From Xiphophorus maculatus (lineage: Eukaryota; Chordata; Actinopteri; Cyprinodontiformes; Poeciliidae), in contig NC_036462.1 of NCBI RefSeq assembly GCF_002775205.1, forward strand, positions 31,847,084 through 31,911,083: a stretch of DNA of 64,000 bases. Reading direction: 5' to 3'. Positions within the stretch are counted from its first letter, which is position 1; the number at the start of each line of letters is the position of its first letter. Shown piece after piece: positions 32,513 to 45,059 of the stretch. The notes beneath the pieces are model-generated. The model was given only the letters and a program-made list of their open reading frames with translations, had not been told where the DNA came from and searched no databases. The position numbers were made by a program, and so were the translations under genes.

Positions 32513-34128
32513 ATCCAGCTAAGGTGTGACAAAATGTTTAACGCAAGACAGTCGTTGCATTTTGGTGGCAATTTCAAACATTGTTGTGTCGACATTAGCT
32601 TTTAAAAAAAAAGAAATATTGCTACATGACCGGTTTTTAAAGGAGGTTCCTGTCATATAATCCGTCAGACACGGTTCAGAGAAAAAAATAAACAGCAAAG
32701 CAGTCTCAGTGGAAAACGTTTAAATAATAAGACAAACCACCGGCTGCCTGATAACCCTGACCCAGTAAATGACCCAGTAAAGAGATGAACAATTCTTCAT
32801 CAGACAAAATCAGATTTAGACTTGTTGATACAAATCCCCAAGCTGTGACCAACCTATCTTTTTTTATATATATGTTCAAATTCAGGTTCTCACACAGAAT
32901 CTCACATTCAATGAACTTTATCTGTAAAGGTTGTCAAAAACAGAGAATTCCTTCTGCTAGAGCGCATCAATAACATATGAAAAGCAATTTAACGAGGTCT
33001 TACAAGACAACCAATGTCTAAAAGCAAAAACAACCAAATGTGTTCATTTTAAGAAGCCACAAGGAAATCATAAGAGCAGTCGCAGGTGTTACATCAAACT
33101 GAGTTAGAGATGTTACAGGATTTCTCTCATCTGTATGCTGATATATTTTAGTGTTGGGCCATTCACAGGAGGTTCGTTGAGAAGGAGAAAGTGTTACAGG
33201 TGGAAACAAGCAATATTTTCATCCCGTTGTTCCCGAGAAAGACACTAGGGGGTGCTGTTACATTTATCAATTCACTTTCGCAACCGGCTTTGAGGCGACT
33301 CAAACCCTCCCTCACGTTGTTGCATAAAAACTCTCAGACGCTTCTGACAAATGAAGCATTTGCCCTGTGGTGACAGGAAAAGGAGGTTTGTGTTACAGGT
33401 TAGTTGGTTCTAGGTCCAGTTTGGGTGAGTTAAACATCCTAACTGACCTGAAATGCTAATAAATGAAATTCACAACTGCACTGACATATTTCTATATGTA
33501 AAGGAGACAATTTAGCATTTTGAGAAGCGGTTGAATATTAGACCGCTTAGCAAGATAATCTGTTTGCAGCAATAACACAGGCTGGACTTTCTACTGTGTG
33601 AAATATTTCATGTTGCAGGCAACAAGAAAATAACTTACTGACCTTGTAGTGTATGCAGGGCCGTGCAGAGACCTTTGGAGGGGTCAAAGTTAAAAAGGGG
33701 CACATTGAACAAGATCTTAAAACACTGTACAACAACATAGCAATAACCCATATTAATCAATAATTTAATTGGATCCTACTGTATACAATGATGGCATAGT
33801 TACTTTGATAAAGTAACTTTAATTGGATTACTGATTACTCCTTGAAAAAGTAACTCATTTAGATTACTGATTACTTGATTTGGAAAGTAACTAAGTTACA
33901 TTAAAAGTAACTTTTTTAATTACTTTCAGCAGCTGCTGACAACAACACTGTGAAAATTACATTGAGCTTTGCCAAAACTTCATTAATTGCAAATTATTTT
34001 ATAATGGTAACATCAACAATGTATCTCCACTTAAAAGGTTGAACTGAAGGGGAAATTGTTTAAAGGTTGCAACAGCATAAAAAAAACTTTTGTAATGTGT
34101 GTTTGTTTTTGTGTGTTCCAGTATTGAC
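32513..34128. other. unit-2-only DNA, left part
   Basis: Begins where unit 1 jumps from GACAATTTGTG to the minisatellite. No secure gene. One short promoter-like arrangement is visible: CATAAAAA at 33323-33330, then an ATG-opened 16-codon stretch (33351-33398) that ends CAG before GTTAGT. A repeat with alternating AAGTAACT/GATTACT words lies at about 33800-33930. Confidence 0.4.
33800..33930. repeat. AGTAACT-rich dispersed repeat fragment
   Basis: Repeated words TTACTTTGATAAAGTAACTT, GATTACTGATTACT and AAAGTAACTT resemble the interior of a widespread vertebrate MITE-like repeat. Ends not resolved. Confidence 0.4.
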
Positions 34129-34926
34129 TGGAAAACTATAAATAGGATTTTAACCCGCCCCGGCGTCCAGGTTCTGCGTTACGGCCCAGATGTCCCGCTA
34201 CACAGACTTGTGACACTTCTCTTAATATTAATAATTATAATGGCGTTTAGTGGCACAATTTTACAGACACGTTCATTTGTGGCTGTTTTCACGACTATTG
34301 TGCTGCTCATATTAGTCTCGATGTGTGCAGGTTTTTTTGGATCGCAAAAAGCTCGACGTCAGTCACAGCAAATATATTAACTTGACATTAACAAAGACAC
34401 AGCAGGACAGATCATCCAGGAAATGATGGACAGGCAGAGCCTGACTAAAACTAACTGGAGGTCAGACACATTCTGAAGTTTATGTCTGCTTATTTCAAGC
34501 CTCCAGCCCAGATCCAGTCAGCAGCGGCTTTAACCTGCCTGGTAGAAACGTTAAGGAGAAGCAGAGCGAACAGAGAGCAGGTGGTACCAGGTGGTACCAG
34601 GTGGTACCAGGGCTTTGAGGTGCATCGCGACTCGTGGTGATAGTCGCAGTACCGTGTCTTATATCAGGACGTCTGATATAAAGACAGATATTCTTTATAT
34701 CAGTCGGTGGGACAGACTCAGACTGCCTGTAGTGAACCGGGCCTTTAGCAGAATGATAGTCAGAAGTTTCTCTGCAGCATTTCTGTGTTTAGTGGTGAGG
34801 CGGGTTTTGTCCCGCTATTGCAAGGACGATTATGAAAATATAAATAGAAACAGTTTTTCTAACGTCAACATCAGACCTACATTTTTATTCACAAACCAGT
34901 GTATGAAAAAATATTCTTGCCCATAA
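34129..34926 (+). pseudogene. decayed two-helix membrane-protein gene, unrecognised
   Basis: After a 3' splice-like GTGTGTTCCAG ending at 34121-34122, an open stretch runs to a TAA at 34380. It encodes SIDWKTINRILTRPGVQVLR, then two hydrophobic helices (VTLLLILIIIMAF and VFTTIVLLILVSMCAGFF) and a basic tail. Codon-like sequence continues past the stop in the same frame (DINKDTAGQIIQEMMDRQSL), then in another frame (ALTCLVETLRRSRANREQ), and then in an ORF to 34926 (AFSRMIVRSFSAAFLCLVVR). That pattern suggests a broken gene. The layout of a short soluble part, paired helices and a basic tail is loosely like TMEM268, but I cannot claim homology. Unit 1 lost nearly all of it. Confidence 0.35.
34581..34641. 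repeat. GGTGGTACCA minisatellite, three copies
   Basis: Counterpart of 16060-16112, which has two copies. It marks the left breakpoint of the Gypsy-bearing segment in unit 1. Confidence 0.85.
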
Positions 34927-36603
34927 TTTGATAGTTAGAGGGCAGATCCTCCCTCCTCCTCCTCACCATGGACCAGGAGTCTGAACAACATGGAGGCTCT
35001 GAGAGTCATTATTACACTGAGGGCAGCCAGACTAGCTTATTTTGCTAAATTATTATATTTAGCTAAATATTATTGCTGAGGGACACAAACAGGCCTTATG
35101 ACATACAGATTAAAAATAAATAGAAAAACAATTTTTGAAAAATAAAAAGGGCATTATTAGGGCTGTGTTTATTTATTTATTTATTTAGAATTAAGAGAGT
35201 CATGTGTCAGTAAATGCCATTTTAAACATCACTTAGAAATGTTTCTGCCATTTTCAAGGTGATTAATACATTTTTTTCTTCATCAAAAAATTCTGTGGAA
35301 ATTAGCCTCTTGAAGATAGCTGTTATGAAATCAGAGAACAAAGCATAGATCCAGACCTAATAGATACCTAATAGATCAGACCTTATGCATAGGCCACATT
35401 GTCACTGATACCAGATCTAGAATAGTTTTTAGTATCAGGTCGGTGCATATCTAGTAGGCCCCAGATTATCTCTATGCTTTGCTGAAGCTTTACGTTCAGA
35501 AGTCATTCATAAGTGAGAGCTGCATGCACATGTGGATAAAAATGTCAATACCTTTCTGTTAATGTTTGAAAATCCCACAAAGAGCACTGAAATAACTTAA
35601 AAAGCAATAATCGATAAAACATATTAAATATTAATGATTAAAAATCTGATATTACTTTTGAATTATTATTCAATCAAATCATTCTAAATAATACACTAAT
35701 GATGATGATGATGATACCTCTAAAAAGACAACATAACTTGAACATAGGGACATGTTAAAGGCGTGTCCTCTAATTAGCATCACAGATGTTTTCAAGCTTG
35801 TAATCAGTTAGTTGGCCGTTTTAAAAGAATGACAAGTAGTTAGTGTGTTACACTTTTTATATTTAGCAATATATATACATATACACTCTTTGCTTATATG
35901 GCAGTATATTGGAAAATACGAATTTCCCAGATATGAAATCTCATATATGGGAATATATTGCTGGTGTATTGAGTGATATTCTCCAATAAACAGCAACGTA
36001 GTTTTGTTTCGGAGCCTACGTGACTTTAGGTTGAAACTTATGGATTTCATATGACAGAATTTTAATATATTTGTTCTTCACTTAATTTTTATTCCCCTGA
36101 ATAAAAATTCAGGGGAATAAAAATAATGAAACATTTGATTGAAATGATCTGATCTTACAAAGTGATAAGTGATATGCATAGTCAACATATCACTTATGTT
36201 ATCAATAGAGAGATTAATCATTTACCTTTATCCTCTCACATAAACAGGATACAAGATATAAAAAATAACAATGACTTTTTACACCCAGCTTAACGGCTTT
36301 CGTGTTTCTTGAAATATAAAAGATAAAGGCAATATAGATATGGATTCAGATCAAAAACCTCAGCTTACACTAGACTGATGGTTGCTACGTATGTCTGTTA
36401 GTGTCTGAGCTCACCTTGGCAACCAGTCTTACAGCGTCAACACACACTTCATGTGTATGCATGATTTTGGTCAACATGATGTAATAAAAAAGAATCTGGT
36501 TCTACAATGTTTTTGAGTTTTGAATGGCTGACTGAACTGCTGCCTGTACCTATTCATGGACTTTGGTTCTGACTTCAACACAATCACACAAAGAACACAG
36601 ATC
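34809..36603. other. downstream block of unit 2, no gene seen
   Basis: Matches 20693-22487 with few changes, such as the hairpin loop and small substitutions near 35820-35885. No gene recognised. Confidence 0.6.
36085..36124. repeat. 40-bp perfect hairpin, inverted loop
   Basis: Same 18-bp arms as 21968-22007 but with AAAA instead of TTTT in the loop, i.e. the reverse complement of the unit-1 hairpin. Confidence 0.95.
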
Positions 36604-38283
36604 AGTCCCCTGGTCAGAGTTAGTCTCTGTTTCTGTGTCAGGTCTTACTACGTCTGACCCCGTCCTCCATGTTCGTGACACCCATTACCTGCTCTTCACA
36701 CATTACAACAACACCGTCAGCAAACTTAAGCGATGACCCAACTTTAGTAGGTCTCATTTCGGAAGAGGAGGAGATGACGCACAGAGGCGAGACCCTTGAA
36801 GCTTGAGCTGCCAGCTGCACAGATAACAATAGTCCAGAGGTCATCGGCACAGCCTGAGAAAATCAGGGCAGTTAAAGATCAGGACCTCCTTCAGATTCTG
36901 TATTTGAACTGTGACCCTCAAAAGGAGTTGTAGGGTATTAAAGTCAAGGCCGATCAAATTGGTTTTATATGCATAAAGTTGAACAACAACAACTTTACAA
37001 CTTTACAATACAATAATTGTGTATACAATTATTGTATTGTATACATAATACAATAATTGTGTATATTTATATGTATGTATGCATTTTTTAGAGTTACATT
37101 GCTCAATAAAGGTTTATTTTTCTAGACTAGGCTATTTGAAAATACACTTATGATTAACATGAATAGAATGTTACAGCTGAACCCAGATAGTTATGAATAC
37201 TGTAAGTAATATGTTTTTTCTTTACTGCCTGGCATTGAATCAGACTAAAGATTTTGTGTTCCAGTTTTGATGAACAAAGTTAAAAAGTTCTTCAAATTCT
37301 GAAGTTTTCAAACATTTCCTTAAAATGAACATTTCTGTAGGATGGCCTATAAATTGTTTGACTTGGATCAAGTACTTTGGGTTTCCTACAGAAATCTCTT
37401 CAAATGAGTTCACTGGAAGTTTGGCCCATTCCTCCTGACAGAACTGGTGTTACTATATAATAATATAATCATCTGGGCTTTTCCTAACCGTTTAAAGGCA
37501 TAGTAATCCTACTGAATGTAAACTTATGTTTCAATTTCTATGCCCATAATAGTTGGTTGGGTCTCCTTTAGCATGAATTACTGTGTCAATGCGGCACAGA
37601 ATGCATAGTCAAGTCAAGTCAGGTTGATTTGTATAGCACCTTTCAGCTACAAGGCAGTTCAAAGTGCTTTACATCATAAAAACAATCAATATAAAGTCAT
37701 AGAACACAGTCACCAATTGAAGCATCACATTAATAAAAGCCTCTCTGTTGCTTTCTAATGGATACCGCCCCTTTACACCTTTAGGGTCAACTTCCCAGGA
37801 CTCCAACTCAGTGGCCGTCAACGATCTCTATTCAGAGAAGCCAAGGTCAAATGACCGTATATCTTCCTTTAGACTAGTGGTGCCCAAAGTGGGTTCTCGA
37901 GGGCCAGCATCCTACATGTTTTAGTTCTCTTCCTGGTTTAACGCTGGATCAAATGATGGCTCATTAGAATCGTCTAACTCTACATTCAGTCATTGACAAC
38001 CAAATGGTGGTAAGCTACAGCCTGTCAGACTGCTGGGGTCATAGAGGTCATGCACTGGCACCTCCAGACTCTCTGAGCACCACCAGCAGGCAACTCAAGT
38101 GAAGTGTTTTGCCCAAGGTCACAACAGCAGAGCGAGGTCTTGAATGGGCAATCCACCGATTGAGAGACAAACTCCTACCACCGTCACCACCATCTACCAC
38201 AACAATTTAAGACACTTTACTCTGATCTGCGCCAACCTGTTATAAATTCTCATCCTTTCCACTTGAACAATCATTTATTAGAC
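36604..38283. other. unit-2-only block with repeat fragments
   Basis: Unit 1 joins the flanks directly at about 22487. Inside are an ACAATAATTGT palindrome cluster (37000-37065) and a dispersed teleost repeat with GATTTGTATAGCACCTTTCA and TTCAAAGTGCTTTACATCAT (37610-37740). There is also half of a CAGGGGTG-type MITE (about 37876-37980). The minus-strand frame at 36850-36638 has no recognisable domain. Confidence 0.6.
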
Positions 38284-38498
38284 ATGTAAAACTACCAGTA
38301 GTTTCATTTATTAATGACTTTATTCAACCGGTGATAAGGAAGAACATGACACCCAGAGACAAGGAAACAACACTAGACGTGTAAAGCGTGTTAGCTATCA
38401 CGCTAATAAATATTTATAGCGCAGTTAGATAAACAGGCCACTTTGATGACAACATACAGCATAAATCGGTAGTTCAAAGGAATCGCTGAAATTTGTTT

Positions 38499-40726
38499 CG
38501 TAACCTGTCTTTTGCTTGTTTCTGTAGTTTTTACTGGCAAAACGTCACATTGATCTTGACTGAACCTTTACTGGAGATATCAAAGAGGTTTTTCTATATT
38601 AAGGAATCCGTAGCAAAGTCATGTAATATCTGAAACCTGAAAAGACGACCACCGTTTGCTCTATAGAATCCTTTAATATCAGAAAGTTCAAAGATCAAAA
38701 AGTATTTGTCTTTTCCGACTTTATTTTGTCGAAAGATGCGGCCGTTTCTAAATCATGTCAAAGTAACGCTAAATCTGTAGTTTTGTGCAAACGTGTGTAC
38801 ACCGACTGACCCATATCAATTCTGAACAAAATATTTTGCACGGAATTGCTTCCCCCAACAAGATTTTCAAGCGATTGTTCCTACGTGTTTGTCCAGGAAG
38901 AATGAATGCTGCAAGCCAAAGACTCGATGCTATTTGCTTGGTTTCCTTACATAGCAACATTTTAATCTACTTTGAATAATTAATTGAGCATACTGTACAG
39001 TTTGATGACTGGGGCCAAATGGAATGGACGTCTGACTGAATTGAAACGATTTCTCTGTAAAGCACCTTGAAATGACATTTGTTGTGAATTACTGCTATAG
39101 AAATAAACTGACTTGAATTGACTGATGTCTCAAGTTATGCTGGAGAGATTCTCAATTAGCCTTTGTGTTTGCATGTCAGTGCGTAACTTCAATAACTATA
39201 TAACAATAATTAGTAACTTTTTGTCACCTTGTTGCACAGATGGTTTATATGTATTGAGTTTCATGTTGATGCTGTCACGTCATTGCTGCAGCGCTTGGAA
39301 CTCTAATAAAGATTTCAGCTGATAAACGGGAAGGTTTATCCTGGTGTTTGTGTCCTGCACATCAATTACATAAGTATCATTATATTTTATTGTTTAACAC
39401 TGTAATCATAAGAGAGACATTAAAATACCATGGTAAATAAATTTGAACTATAAATCTACTTGAACTAGAAGGTTGATAGTACTCATTACAAAATTTTGTG
39501 CTGACATGAGACGTTAGTAGAGGTGGGCAGAGTGCCCAAAACTAGTAGTCCAGGAAGAGTAGCCCTACTTCAACATATTTTTACTCAACTAAAAGTAAAA
39601 AGCAGTCGTCCAAGAAATTATTCAAGTAAGAGAAAAATGTATTTAGTGAAAAAGTCTATTCAAGTACTAACTGATCCAAATATCAATCATTTAATATTTA
39701 AATATTACATGATCAGATGGACCGAAATATAAAGTCAAGTGGAAGTTTTGGTATTTTAAGGACAAAAATGACAATAATTCACATAAGTAACAAAAACAAC
39801 AAAATCATGCAAAATAAAATTGTTCAAAATCAGTTTCTTTGAATAATAATTATGAAACTTTAACAAAAACTGGAGTTGTGTCTGGTGAATGTTTGCTTTG
39901 TTTGTTTTTCATTCAGTGGGTAGAGAATCCAGAAATTTTAGTCAAGTAAAAGTAGAAATACTAAAATAAAATGACTCAAGTAAAGGTAAAAGTACAGCGT
40001 AGTGAAAATAATCCTAAAAGTACATTTTTAAAAATACTTAAGTAAATGTAATAGAGTAAATGTAATTAGTTACTATCAAACTGAATGTTAGTAAAGTAAT
40101 TTAATGAAATGTTTTGTTCGGGACTTTTACATAGTTATACTTAAGGATATTTTTAAAGTGGTCTCTCCACTTTAATATGCACTCAGTAAACAATTTGTCA
40201 CGCTGAAATATATCATATTTTAATGTTCTTGTTTTGCTTTGACATCTGGCATTACATTTGTGATTTTATTATTGCTGCAAGGTATATGCATCAAGGTAAT
40301 GATTCATCACAATTGCCAGTAATTTAACTGGCAATTAAATGTCAGGTTATCAAATATTGCCGAGTTTATTTGTGTCGGCTTTATGTCCCCCTTATGTAAC
40401 TCTGAATCTGAACTGCTCAGCTGATTGTGTTGTTTTCATCCCAGTTTTGTGTCCCAGGCTGGATCCGTACTGCAGTTCTCAATCACCGAGGGCGGAAATA
40501 TGACCTGTAAGCTGCAGAATATATTGTTGAATGACAGTCAGTGGTTTCTTAAAGAAGGAAGATAGAGCAAATAAAGCTCTGAATAGAAAAAAACTCAAAT
40601 TATGCTGGATAAATACTCCATTAGCCTTTCTGCTAGCTTGCCAGAGTGTGAACGCAAAATAGAAAAATCTCGCCCTTTTGAAGTTATTCCATTTTCTGTC
40701 TTATGTTGTTGCATGTTTTTTAGGTA
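38499..40726. other. unduplicated intergenic DNA with repeats
   Basis: No gene recognised. 39030-39122 is a LINE-type 3' tail (GAAATAAACTGACTTGAATTGA). 39515-40110 is a long copy of a common repeat made of AGTAAAAGTA/CAAGTAA words beginning GAGGTGGGCAGAGTGCC. The remaining frames are short and unconvincing. Confidence 0.55.
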
Positions 40727-40728
40727 TA

Positions 40729-41490
40729 CAGTGAACCGCCATATCGCGGTTCACCTTTCACGATCTCTCTGCTTCACGGATTTGCATCGTGCATTGTGTT
40801 CTGCATTCTGATTGGCTAAACAGTCTCTCCGCTTCTTCTCTACCTGTGTGTCAACAACGTTGCGGTTTAATATGTACACGTACGTAAAACAGTTTGCCAA
40901 ATTTAACATAACCGATGGTTGCATGTCGGTTTATAAGAATCTTTTTGCCCAGAAGAAAAAAGAGCGACAACAGCTACCGATAACTATGTTCTTCTCTCGA
41001 AAAAACACACCTGCACCGCGGGCTTTAGAAAAAAAACCCCGCTACACAGCGGAGTCAGGATGCAGCGGCTCAGTCAAAAGAGCAGTGAAATACACGTGAG
41101 TCACTATTTGTCCTACTGTACTTTGTTTTGTTTTATTTCCTAATCATTTTTTATTTTCTTCCGTTCTAATCCAATGACTCGGGTCGCGGTGGGGCGGCGC
41201 TGATCTCCGCAATTCGGGCACAGGAATCCGCCTTCATTTCGTATTAAAATTATTATTTTACAGTACAGCAGTTATTTGTAAAAAAAAAAAAAAAAAGAAA
41301 AAAAAAGAGTTTATACAGTACTTTTTATTTGTTAAACAAATGTTTGGGCCTGTAAAAAGGTTTTGTTCTTTGGATTCAATGTATTATGGAGTATTTCATT
41401 GTATAAATAAAGGTTTCTAATTCGCGGACGGGTTCTTTTTGGACCGTAACCCCCGCACCCCCTCTCCCCCCCAACAACGAGGGTTCACTG
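40729..41490. mobile_element. pogo/Tigger-like DNA transposon, deleted
   Basis: Flanked by TA dinucleotides (40727-40728 and 41491-41492). Inverted ends are CAGTGAACC at the left and GGTTCACTG at the right. The interior frame 40812-41099 includes QQLPITMFFSRKNTPAP, similar in style to the tail of Tigger transposases. It is about 760 bp, too short to be autonomous. The TA target and CAG ends support Tc1/mariner-pogo. Confidence 0.65.
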
Positions 41491-41492
41491 TA

Positions 41493-41890
41493 TAACGTAA
41501 CAATTAATGTATAAATATAATAGCAAATTGAAGTACATCATTATCTTTGTGAAAAGGATGCCATTTCTGCGGCTGACTTATGTATTTTATTTGCTTCACT
41601 ATTTTGGCCCTATCTATTCCCCTAGCAAGTTCTCATGACAACAGCAACAATATTGTACTGATGTACAGTGCTCAAAGGTCTTTTTGGCTGATCAATGATA
41701 TGATAATATGTAATCTGTTGCACAATCTCAATGACACCTAGACCCTGACTAAGTCAATTATTGTCCATATGTAGCATGGTACCGTCTTATCTTTACATGT
41801 TCTAATAATCATTATATTTACGATTCTAGTTTGTTGGAGGTTGGTACAACTTTTGCTCGCTCTCTCCCTTGCCCACTTTCTCTCTTCAGC
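41493..41890. other. upstream region of chitinase C
   Basis: AT-rich, with no repeat or gene recognised. Presumed promoter-proximal DNA of the gene starting near 41925. Confidence 0.5.
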
Positions 41891-41894
41891 AGTG

Positions 41895-41902
41895 TATAAA
41901 AG
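41895..41902 (+). promoter_or_regulatory. TATA box of chitinase C
   Basis: TATAAAAG about 200 bp before the start codon. A noncoding first exon probably ends at 41947 (CCCACG before GTGAGT) and is joined to the ATG exon at 42052 after TTTTTTCCTTGTAG. Confidence 0.75.
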
Positions 41903-42093
41903 ACCACAGTTTGCTGCCACTCGTTGGATTTTTGGTCTGGTCCCACGGTGAGTCGATGAGGGGAAGGACATCCTCTTAGCTGAAACTGGCTTTGTGCTGA
42001 CTTTCCTGTGTTACTCATTTAAAAACTCTTTGTTTATTTTTTTCCTTGTAGTCATCTGAAGAAGTTGTGAGAAAAACAACAACAAATTACAAC

Positions 42094-44781
42094 ATGGCAA
42101 AGCTCGTATTGCTTACAGGTATTGTAGAAATCGCGGTTCAACAACCATTATGAGGTCCATCTATGTTGTTGAATGTATGGTTTAATTTGTCTCCCTGTTC
42201 TTTTTTTCCACCAAAGCCTTGTGTCTGGTGCTTGTCCAGCTGGGTAAGATATGATATACTTTCATCAACCGACATGACTAACATACTTAATTTTGAAGAA
42301 CTGCACTTTGAGGATATAATTTCATATTTTGCTGCTCTTTCACAGCATACACAAGCAGAATGGAGTGCTATTTCACCAACTGGTCTCAGTACAGGCCTGG
42401 TGATGGCAAATTCCTGCCACAAAACGTAGACCCCTTTCTGTGTACCAGTCTGATCTATGCCTTTTCCATCATCAATCACGCCAACGAGCTGGTAACCTAT
42501 GAGTGGAACGACGATGTCCTCTACAAGGCCTTCAACGACCTGAAGCTGAAGTAAGTCAACTCACTTGAGGTCATTACGTCCGATGACAGAATATGCTACA
42601 ATGAACATTTAAAGCTTAAAGCAGTTTCACTTCTATTCAGCACTGCATTACAGGCTCTTCAAATCCTCTGTTTTCTTTTTCTAGGAATCCTCACTTGAAG
42701 ACTCTGCTGGCTGTCGGTGGCTGGAACTTTGGCTCCACTCAGTAAGTAACTGTGCAAATCAAAATGTTACCAAATATGACTTCCTGACACAAGGATGACA
42801 CATCTTGATTGTCTTTTAAACTCCTGAGACAAATGACCTTGATAACTATTGGCTGACTTTGTCTAAAAAGTGTCTTGGTCCTTAAAATCTGTCTCCTGCA
42901 GGTTTTCCATCATGGTGTCCACACCAGAAAACCGTCAGAAGTTCATCCAGTCTTCAGTCAAATTCCTGAGGCTTCATGGATTTGATGGACTGGATCTGGA
43001 CTGGGAGTACCCAGGTGCCCGTGGAAGCCCCCCTGAGGATAAGCAGAAGTTTACTTTTCTCTGCAGGGTAGGTTGGAAAAAAAAGAGGCTTCTTTTGCAA
43101 ACCTAAACTATATTTCCATGTTTTATTTTGACCTCCATCCTCACAGTTTTGGGGTGATTATTGCAGGAACTTGCTGCAGCTTTTGCCGCAGAGGCTGCAG
43201 CCACAGGTAAACCTCGGCTCATGCTGACTGCTGCAGTGCCTGCTGGAAAGGGAACCATCGATGGTGGATTCGAGGTCGCTGAGGTTGCCAGGTAAGCGCT
43301 GCGACAAGTTGTTTCTCATAGGAAGTCTGGGAGTTGTTGACTAAGGGTTTTGTTTACCTAGGGAATTGGACTTCATCAATGTCATGACCTATGACTTCCA
43401 TGGAACTTGGGAGACGTTCACTGGCCATAACAGCCCACTGTACCAAGGATCTGAGGATTCAGGCGACCTCATCTATTTCAATACTGTAAGAATCCTTTAG
43501 CATCCTTATACCATCCTAAAACATACGTCAGGTTAAATGTCCCCTAACTTGCCATTAGGTGTGATTGTGTGCAAGATTATTAGCTCTGAGTGAATCTGTA
43601 TTGCCCTGTCCAGAGTGCACCCCACCTGCCATCCATATGAGATAGGGCCCCCATTCCTGTGATCTTGCCAGGGCTACCGGTGCAAGTGCAGAAAATGGAT
43701 GGATTGTTTTGGTGCCATGGTATTTTTATTTATTTACCTTTTTGTTCAATCAAAATTCTTAGGACTACGCAATGAGGTACTGGAAAGACAATGGCGCCCC
43801 ATTGGAGAAGCTGAGAATGGGATTCGCAGCCTACGGTCGTACCTTCCGCCTAACATCATCAAACACAAGTGTTGGAGCCCCTGCTAGTGGACCCGCTTCA
43901 GCCGGACCATACACCCGTGAAGCTGGATTCTGGTCCTACTATGAAGTAAACAACTGCCTTTGGATACTTACTTATGTATCATATTAGTAGTATTTGACGG
44001 GCAATGGCCTACAAGCAAAATACAAAGTTCTATATTCCTGACAATGTTTTATATTGTTTAGATCTGCAACTTCTTGAAGGACACCACCATCCAATGGATC
44101 GATGACCAGAAAGTTCCATATGCAACTAAAAACAATGAGTGGGTAGGATTTGACAACAAGGAAAGCTACAGGACCAAGGTACGTAGAAGTTCTCCCAGAA
44201 CACTTAGTGTGTGTGAGGTAATTCCAACAACATCTCTTATTTGTGGTCAAACAGGTCAACTACCTGCAGGAGCAGAAGTTTGGTGGAGCCTTTGTTTGGG
44301 CCCTTGATTTAGACGACTTTTCTGGAAAATTCTGTGGCGAAGGAAGCCACCCTCTACTGTCCCATCTCCGCAGTCTTCTCAATATCGGTAAGGCATGGTA
44401 GCATTCGACCTCAGTCTACACTAGAAAGATACAATGCCTTCATCAATGCTATTCAGTGTTTTCTTTTTACAAGAGGGAAATACGAATTTATGAGTAGTAT
44501 TTATGTGGTAATACTACAATTCTGCCTGTACAGAGCTTCCACCAATGCCCTCAACCACCACCGCCAAGCCTGGCGCTAGCACTACGTCTACAACCACCAC
44601 CACCACCACCACTACACATGCTCCGGGATCTGGCTACTGCAACGGCAAGCCTGATGGCCTCTATGCCCACCCCGACGAGAGGGCCAAGTTCTACATGTGC
44701 GCTGGAGGCACCACGTACGAGCGGATCTGCGGAACCGGATCCGTCTTCGATGATGGCTGCAAGTGCTGTGCTTGGCCTTGA
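42094..44781 (+). CDS. acidic chitinase, GH18 + CBM14, copy C (canonical active site)
   Basis: Secreted endochitinase of the AMCase/chitotriosidase family, expected to cut dietary or pathogen chitin. Coding exons: 42094-42118, 42217-42243, 42346-42550, 42685-42741, 42902-43067, 43167-43291, 43362-43485, 43763-43945, 44062-44178, 44255-44387, 44534-44781; 469 aa. Exons 3-9 match copies A and B in length exactly. Signal peptide about 1-21 ([20 protein letters not shown]). [10 protein letters not shown] keeps W99; [12 protein letters not shown] gives D136, D138 and E140; MTYDFHGTW gives D213. A Thr-rich linker (about 12 consecutive Thr, likely O-glycosylated) precedes a six-Cys CBM14 ending CKCCAWP. 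It resembles the chia genes, but which teleost paralogue it is cannot be decided here. Confidence 0.95.
43595..43706 (+). repeat. relic of GGAT-tailed retroposon in intron 8 of chitinase C
   Basis: CCCTGTCCAGAGTGCACCCC ... GAAAATGGATGGAT, a degraded copy of the family at 55247-55383. Confidence 0.5.
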
Positions 44782-44939
44782 GTGTTCAGTGGCAGCGATG
44801 TAAAATGTAGCTCAAACCAACAATCAAAAAGACTTCAAATCTCCTCTTTCATTCATTGTTTGTAAAAGCATGTACTTACCTTTATTATAACTTGATGCAG
44901 AAAAAAAATAATGTAGTTTTGGGAAAATATGTGATGAAA

Positions 44940-44945
44940 AATAAA
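44940..44945 (+). terminator. polyadenylation signal of chitinase C
   Basis: AATAAA about 160 bp after the stop; further AATAAA-type hexamers follow at about 45029-45041. Confidence 0.65.
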
Positions 44946-45059
44946 ATTTGCCAACAAACAGCTATCAGAAACTACCTTGGTACCCCTGACTACATTATTG
45001 AGAGCTGTCAAAAATACATGTTATTCGAAATAAAGTAATAAAAACATTATTTCTGTGTA

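Noticed and set aside
36638-36850. Minus-strand frame with FADG resembling a reverse-transcriptase ADD motif
   Set aside because: Only one short word fits and the flanks do not match LINE blocks; left as unassigned sequence.
40812-41099. 95-codon frame as a host gene
   Set aside because: It sits inside the inverted ends of the pogo-like element and its tail looks like transposase.
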